From: VAZQ01 sp036502925
GTDB taxonomy: Bacteria > Pseudomonadota > Alphaproteobacteria > Rhizobiales > Xanthobacteraceae
Length of the DNA stretch: 9,916 nucleotides
NCBI GenBank assembly: GCA_036502925.1
Contig: DASXXS010000345.1
Location: 1 to 9,916, forward strand
Reading direction: 5' to 3'
Part shown: in pieces, positions 6,365 to 9,916 of the stretch
How positions within the stretch are numbered: position 1 is the stretch's first letter
Layout: each line of letters begins with the position of its first letter
Position numbers and translations under genes: made by a program
The notes under the pieces: model-generated
Told to the model about the DNA's origin: nothing
Database searches by the model: none
Seen by the model: the letters and a program-made list of their open reading frames with translations, nothing else

Positions 6365-7635
6365 GGCTTCACCCACCGCCATTGGGTCACCGGCAAGGCC
6401 GGGCGCCAAATGGTCATGCTGCCCGCGATGCCGCCGACCGGCTCGGCGCGCGCGACCGCGATGCGGATCAATTCGCCGCCCAGCTCGGAAAAGCGCACCA
6501 GCAGAAGTCCCTCCGTCTGCAGGGTCACGGCATTGATGACCAGGCGGCCGCCGGCGCGCAGCGCGGCCAGCGCGGCATCGAGCACGCCCGGATCGCTGGC
6601 CCCGCCGCCCACGAAGATCGCGTCGGGCGGCGGCAATGCGGCGAGCGCCTGTGGTGCGGCGCCCTGCACGATTTCGAGTTCCGGCACCCCCAGGCTTGCG
6701 GCGTTGCGCCTGATGCGCGCCGCGCGTTCCGCCTGCGCTTCGATCGCGATCGCGCGCAGCGACGGATCGGCCAGCATCCACTCGATCGCGACCGAACCGG
6801 CCCCGGCGCCGATATCCCACATGAGCTCGCCGCGCCGCGGCGCCAGCGCCGACAGCGTCACCGCCCGCACCTCGCGCCTGGTGATCTGGCCGTCATGCTC
6901 GAACAGGACGTCGGGCAGGCCGGGGGCGCGCGCGATGACGCGGGCGCCGTCCTGGGCCACGACCTCGATCGCCACGGTGTTGAGCGGCCCGACATCGAGC
7001 GGATGGCTTTGGCCGAGACCAAACTCCGCCGCCGTTGCGGCGCGGATGCGCTCGCGCGGCCCGCCGAGCGCTTCCAATACGGTGAGGCGCGATGCCCCAA
7101 AGCCGGCGGTCGTGAGCAGGCCGGCGAGCGCGGCCGGCCCCTCGCCGTCGGATGTCAGCGCCAGCACGCGGGCGCCGGGTTGCAGATGCGGGCGCACGCG
7201 ATCGAGCTCGCGACCGTGTAGCGAAACCAGCGCGCAATCGGCCAGCGGCCAGCCGAGCCGGGCAGCCGCAAGGCTGAAGGCGGAGGGCGCCGGCACCACC
7301 AGGGTTTCGCTCGCCGCCACATGGCGTGCCAGCACGGCGCCGACGCCGTAGTGATAGGGATCGCCGGAAGCGAGCACGCAAACCTGCCGCCCGCGCTGGG
7401 CCAGCACCTCCGCGACCGCGCGCTCGAATGGCGACGGCCACGGCCGCACCGCGCCGCGGATGAGCGGGGCCGCGAGGCCGAGATGGCGCTTGCCGCCGAA
7501 CACGATCTCGGCGCCGGCAACAAGCCCGCGCGCCAATGCCGAGAGGCCGTTGATCCCATCCTCGCCGATGCCGACGATGGACAGCCAGCGTGCCGCTGCG
7601 GCAGTCTGACCCGCAATGACATCAGGGCGCGACAT
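6361..7635 (-). CDS. cobL: Precorrin-6Y C5,15-methyltransferase (decarboxylating), CbiE-CbiT fusion
   Basis: CobL methylates C5 and C15 and decarboxylates the C12 acetate of precorrin-6B to give precorrin-8X. The 424-residue protein is a fusion. The N-terminal CbiE-type tetrapyrrole methylase (about 16-215) shows LSIVGIGEDGINGLS (18-32), FGGKRHL (46-52), VLASGDPYHYGVG (87-99), PAPSAFSLAAARLGWP (115-130) and SLHGRE (138-143). The C-terminal CbiT-type Rossmann methylase (about 245-420) shows FEHDGQITRREVRA (245-258), the SAM loop WDIGAGAGSVAIEW (273-286), AIEAQ (297-301) and VGGG (342-345). I take ATG 7635 (MSRPDVIAGQ), with AAGGA 8 nt upstream inside cobK; the frame is open to 7851 but that part lies over cobK and has no family resemblance. 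The start codon shares CATG with the cobK start on the other strand, and the stop overlaps cobE. Its promoter must lie within or beyond cobK. Confidence 0.96.
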   Translation of the reverse strand: MSRPDVIAGQTAAAARWLSIVGIGEDGINGLSALARGLVAGAEIVFGGKRHLGLAAPLIRGAVRPWPSPFERAVAEVLAQRGRQVCVLASGDPYHYGVGAVLARHVAASETLVVPAPSAFSLAAARLGWPLADCALVSLHGRELDRVRPHLQPGARVLALTSDGEGPAALAGLLTTAGFGASRLTVLEALGGPRERIRAATAAEFGLGQSHPLDVGPLNTVAIEVVAQDGARVIARAPGLPDVLFEHDGQITRREVRAVTLSALAPRRGELMWDIGAGAGSVAIEWMLADPSLRAIAIEAQAERAARIRRNAASLGVPELEIVQGAAPQALAALPPPDAIFVGGGASDPGVLDAALAALRAGGRLVINAVTLQTEGLLLVRFSELGGELIRIAVARAEPVGGIAGSMTIWRPALPVTQWRWVKP

Positions 7636-7648
7636 GCGACGCATCCTT
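7624..7648. promoter_or_regulatory. Interlocked divergent translation starts of cobK and cobL
   Basis: The tetranucleotide CATG at 7633-7636 contains the cobK ATG (7634-7636, plus) and the cobL ATG (7635-7633, minus). The cobK Shine-Dalgarno sequence AGGG (7624-7627, 6-nt spacer) lies within the cobL coding sequence, and the cobL sequence AAGGA (7648-7644, 8-nt spacer) lies within cobK. There is no intergenic space, so each gene's leader is antisense to the other's message. Confidence 0.75.
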
Positions 7649-8398
7649 ATTCTCGGCGGCACCACGGAGGCGAGACGCCTGGCCGAGGGCCTCGCGCGAC
7701 GCCACGACCTCGCGGTGACGCTGTCGCTCGCGGGCCGCACCGCAAATCCGGTCGCGCAGCTGGTGCCGGTGCGGAGCGGCGGCTTCGGGGGCGCCGCGGG
7801 ACTTGCCGCGTATCTCGCAACTGAGCGCATCGATGCGCTGATCGATGCCACGCATCCCTATGCGGCGGTTATCGCAGCCAATGCGGCGCGGGCGGCCTGC
7901 TCGGCCAGCGTGCCGCTGCTGGCGCTGCGGCGGCCGCCTTGGGTCGCAGTCGCGGGCGATCGCTGGATCGAGGCGGCGGACGCATGCGCGGCGGTGCAGG
8001 CGCTGGGCGAGATGCCGCGCCGCGTCTTCCTGGCGCTCGGACGCAACGACATCGCGCCTTTCGTGGAAGCTCCGCAGCATCACTATCTGGTGCGCAGCGT
8101 CGACCCGGTGAAACCGCCGTTGCGCGTGCCGCACGCGAGCTATGTGACGGGGCGCGGTCCGTTCACGGAAGCTGACGATTACGCGCTGCTGACGGCGCAC
8201 CGCATCGAGATCGTGGTGGCCAAGAACAGCGGCGGCGACGCGACCTACGGCAAGATCGCGGCGGCCCGCAGGCTCGGCCTTGCGGTCGTCATGCTGCGCC
8301 GTCCGGCGCTGCCCGCAGTGCCGGCGGTGGCGACGATCGAGGATGCGTTGGCCTGGCTCGATCATGCGTTTACGCCTTGCGCCGATCGCGAGGTGTAG
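7634..8398 (+). CDS. cobK: Precorrin-6A reductase
   Basis: CobK (CbiJ homologue) reduces the C18-C19 double bond of precorrin-6A with NADPH, giving precorrin-6B, the substrate of CobL. The 254-residue protein has normal length. Motifs: RILILGGTTEARRLA (3-17) at the N-terminal nucleotide-binding end, DALIDATHPYA (67-77), FLALGRNDIAPF (132-143), SYVTGRGPFT (169-178), and VVAKNSGGDATYGKIAAA (194-211) followed by RRLGLAVVMLRRP. I chose ATG 7634 over the in-frame ATG at 7616 because MRRILILGG matches the usual N-terminus and AGGG stands 6 nt before it. It is the only gene of the right-hand cluster on the plus strand: its 5' end interlocks with the cobL start and its last 37 bp overlap the cobJ 3' end. 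It must have its own promoter, presumably within cobL, and its transcript would be antisense to any cobJ-cobL read-through. Confidence 0.96.
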   Translation: MRRILILGGTTEARRLAEGLARRHDLAVTLSLAGRTANPVAQLVPVRSGGFGGAAGLAAYLATERIDALIDATHPYAAVIAANAARAACSASVPLLALRRPPWVAVAGDRWIEAADACAAVQALGEMPRRVFLALGRNDIAPFVEAPQHHYLVRSVDPVKPPLRVPHASYVTGRGPFTEADDYALLTAHRIEIVVAKNSGGDATYGKIAAARRLGLAVVMLRRPALPAVPAVATIEDALAWLDHAFTPCADREV

Positions 8399-9126
8399 AC
8401 CAGAGGCGGCCGTCCGGGCCGCGCAATCACATGGGTTTGGTGCGAACCCACGATAAGGAGCGTCGACATGTCGGCGGCGTTCGGATCGGCCGCCGCGAGC
8501 GTCGTCACCGTTACCGCTTCGTCGGCGCGGCCGACCGCGCGCCCGAACACCACCGGGGTCGATGGCGGCAGCAAGGAGCGCAGGCGCTCGAACGCCCGGC
8601 CGAGCTGCCAGGGCCGCGCGCGCGAGATCGGATTGTAGAGCGCGATCACGAAGCCGGCGCCGGCCGCGGCATCGAGCCGCCGCTCGACCAGATCCCACGG
8701 CTTGAGATTGTCGGAGAGCGACAAGGCGCAGAAATCATGGCCGAGCGGCGCCCCGACCCGCGCCGCGACCGCCAGCATGGCGGTCACTCCCGGCACGATC
8801 GTGACGTCGAGCGAACGCCAGTCTGGCGGTCCCGCCGCGAGCTCTTCGCAGACCGCGGCCGCCATGGCGAACACGCCGGGATCGCCGCCCGACACCAGCG
8901 CGACGCCGGCGCCGGCGGCGGCGTGGGCCAGCGCGGCGGCGGCGCGCGCGCCTTCTTCCCGGTTGTCGGAGGCATGCCGGCTCTGGCCGTCCCGCGCCGG
9001 AACGCGATCGAGATAGGGGCCGTAACCGTAGAGCGCATCGGCAGCGGCGAGCGCGGCCTGCGCCTGCGGCGTGACATAGCCGGCATCGCCGGGACCAAGC
9101 CCGATGACGGCGAGATGTCCGCTCAC
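8362..9126 (-). CDS. cobJ: Precorrin-3B C17-methyltransferase (ring contraction)
   Basis: CobJ (CbiH homologue) methylates C17 of precorrin-3B and drives contraction of the macrocycle to precorrin-4. With GTG at 9126 the protein has 254 residues, the usual size of the methylase without extra domains. Motifs: LAVIGLGPGDAGYVTP (5-20), LYGYGPYLDRVP (32-43), HASDNREEGARA (51-62), LVSGGDPGVFAMA (77-89), VPGVTAMLAVAARVGAPLGH (111-130), SLSDNLKPWD (136-145), ALYNPISRARPWQL (162-175), VVFGRAVGRADE (192-203) and LLIVGSHQT (223-231). The GTG start is fixed by GGAGG 7 nt upstream and forms a GTGA overlap with the cobI stop; a start at 9141 would include the RBS. Its 3' end overlaps the antisense cobK by 37 bp. 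It needs precorrin-3B, so a CobG or CobZ should be encoded elsewhere. Confidence 0.96.
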   Translation of the reverse strand: MSGHLAVIGLGPGDAGYVTPQAQAALAAADALYGYGPYLDRVPARDGQSRHASDNREEGARAAAALAHAAAGAGVALVSGGDPGVFAMAAAVCEELAAGPPDWRSLDVTIVPGVTAMLAVAARVGAPLGHDFCALSLSDNLKPWDLVERRLDAAAGAGFVIALYNPISRARPWQLGRAFERLRSLLPPSTPVVFGRAVGRADEAVTVTTLAAADPNAADMSTLLIVGSHQTHVIARPGRPPLVYTSRSAQGVNA

Positions 9127-9863
9127 GCGCGTTCCTCCCATCCGGGCACCAGCACGATCGCAAAATACGGCGCGGCATCATCCGGCTTGTCGGCAAGCCG
9201 CATCATCACGGCGGCCGCGGTCGAGCCGCGCTCCACATAGATGGCGCGCTCGAGCCGGCCGATGCGCGCCAGCGCGCCGCGGACCTTCGGCAAGTGACGG
9301 CCGAGCTTGATGACGACGGCGGCGTCCGCATCCTTGAGGCGCCGCTCGAGCTCCGGCTCCGGCAGCGTGGCCGGCAGCACCATGAAAACATCGTCGCCTT
9401 GCGCGATCGGGGCGCCGGCCGCCGACCAGCAGCCGGACATTCCGGTCACGCCGGCGATGACCTGCGTCGGATAGCGCGGCGCCAGCCGCACATGCAGATG
9501 CATATAGGATCCATAGAACAGCGGATCGCCTTCGCAGATCACCACGACGGCGCGGCCGGCATCGAGCTGCGCCGCCAGCGTCGCGGCTGCGGCATCGTAG
9601 AATTCGCGCATCGCCTGGCGATAGCGGCTGCCGTTGCGCGGCCGCTCGCTGGTCATCGGATAGAACAGCGGCAGCTCCTGCGTTCCGGCCGTCAGGTGGC
9701 CGGCGGCGATCGCGCGCGCCTGGCTCGCGCTTCCGGCCTTGGCGAAGTGGACCACAAGGTCGGCTTCGGCAAGCGCCCGCATGGCCTTGAGCGTCATCAG
9801 CTCGGGATCGCCCGGTCCTACCCCGACGCCGATGAGGCGGCCGCTCATCAGGCGCGCGCTCAT
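9123..9863 (-). CDS. cobI: Precorrin-2 C20-methyltransferase
   Basis: CobI (CbiL homologue) uses S-adenosylmethionine to methylate C20 of precorrin-2, giving precorrin-3A and committing the ring to corrin synthesis. The 246-residue protein shows GRLIGVGVGPGDPELMTLKA (8-27), VVHFAKAG (37-44), LPLFYPMT (64-71), VVVICEGDPLFYGSYMHLHV (106-125), VIAGVTGMSGCWSAAGAPIA (135-154) and VVIKLGRHLPKVR (183-195), and ends in the typical YFAIVLVPGW. ATG 9863 overlaps the cobH stop (ATGA) and has GAGGG 7 nt upstream; an in-frame ATG at 9848 lacks an RBS but would also leave the domain whole. The gene follows cobH and precedes cobJ with overlaps on both sides. Confidence 0.96.
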   Translation of the reverse strand: MSARLMSGRLIGVGVGPGDPELMTLKAMRALAEADLVVHFAKAGSASQARAIAAGHLTAGTQELPLFYPMTSERPRNGSRYRQAMREFYDAAAATLAAQLDAGRAVVVICEGDPLFYGSYMHLHVRLAPRYPTQVIAGVTGMSGCWSAAGAPIAQGDDVFMVLPATLPEPELERRLKDADAAVVIKLGRHLPKVRGALARIGRLERAIYVERGSTAAAVMMRLADKPDDAAPYFAIVLVPGWEERA

Positions 9864-9916
9864 TGGCCGGCCCTCGCCAGCGCATTGACGGCGGCCGCCG
9901 CCATGGCGCTGCCGCC
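9860..9916 (-). CDS. cobH: Precorrin-8X methylmutase, C-terminal end only
   Basis: The minus-strand frame entering from the right edge reads GGSAMAAAAVNALARAGQ and then TGA, overlapping the cobI ATG. This fits the Gly/Ala-rich C-terminus of CobH/CbiC, the enzyme that moves the C11 methyl group to C12 to form hydrogenobyrinate. The identification rests on 18 residues plus the standard cobH-cobI-cobJ order, so it is strong by context and weak by sequence. Everything N-terminal lies outside the window. Confidence 0.75.
   Translation of the reverse strand, partial: GGSAMAAAAVNALARAGQ

Noticed and set aside
7636..7851. N-terminal extension of cobL to 7851
   Set aside because: The extra 72 codons lie opposite the first part of cobK and are low-complexity; homology begins at ATG 7635, which has its own RBS.

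Overview
The window is a vitamin B12 (cobalamin) biosynthesis locus from a GC-rich bacterium. The gene complement points to an alphaproteobacterium, probably of the Hyphomicrobiales (Bradyrhizobium/Rhodopseudomonas/Pseudolabrys-like): CobE as a stand-alone CbiG C-terminal domain, a fused CobL (CbiE+CbiT), CobIJKLM of the late-cobalt type, and CbiD with no CobF in view. The short palindromic repeats support this, because their sequences (GTAGCCCGGATGGAGCG... and CCCAACCCTCCCC...GGGAGGGA) are of a type I associate with the intergenic regions of that order. The placement is inference from the sequence only.

Layout from left to right. Positions 1-476 (minus) hold the 5' part of a ParB-like nuclease-fold protein, cut by the window edge and not obviously linked to B12. 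cobS (628-1413, minus) and cobT (1529-2572, plus) are divergent and complete the nucleotide loop. cobT converges on cobB (2585-3943, minus), the a,c-diamide synthase. cobB is divergent from cbiD (4039-5148, plus), the C1 methyltransferase. cbiD converges on the end of a tightly packed minus-strand series, which in transcription order reads cobH (partial, right edge) - cobI - cobJ - [cobK on the opposite strand] - cobL - cobE - cobM. The like-oriented neighbours overlap by ATGA/GTGA.

Together the genes cover precorrin-2 to hydrogenobyrinate a,c-diamide, except precorrin-3A oxidation (CobG/CobZ): CobI (C20), CobJ (C17, ring contraction), CobM (C11), CbiD (C1), CobK (reduction), CobL (C5/C15 and decarboxylation), CobH (methyl migration) and CobB (a,c-amidation). 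CobT and CobS then act at the end of the pathway. Cobalt chelation, adenosylation, CobQ, CobP/CobU and aminopropanol genes are not in the window.

The most unusual points are structural. cobK sits antisense inside the cobHIJ-LEM series and overlaps both neighbours: its start codon and the cobL start codon share a CATG, and its 3' end overlaps cobJ by 37 bp. Two copies of a 49-bp palindromic repeat (42/49 identical, opposite orientation) lie in and around cobB, one translated in frame as an interdomain linker and one forming the cobB/cbiD start region. A second, 70-bp palindromic repeat has replaced the 3' end of cbiD and supplies its stop codon. No cobalamin riboswitch was found, and no gene-free stretch exceeds about 150 bp.
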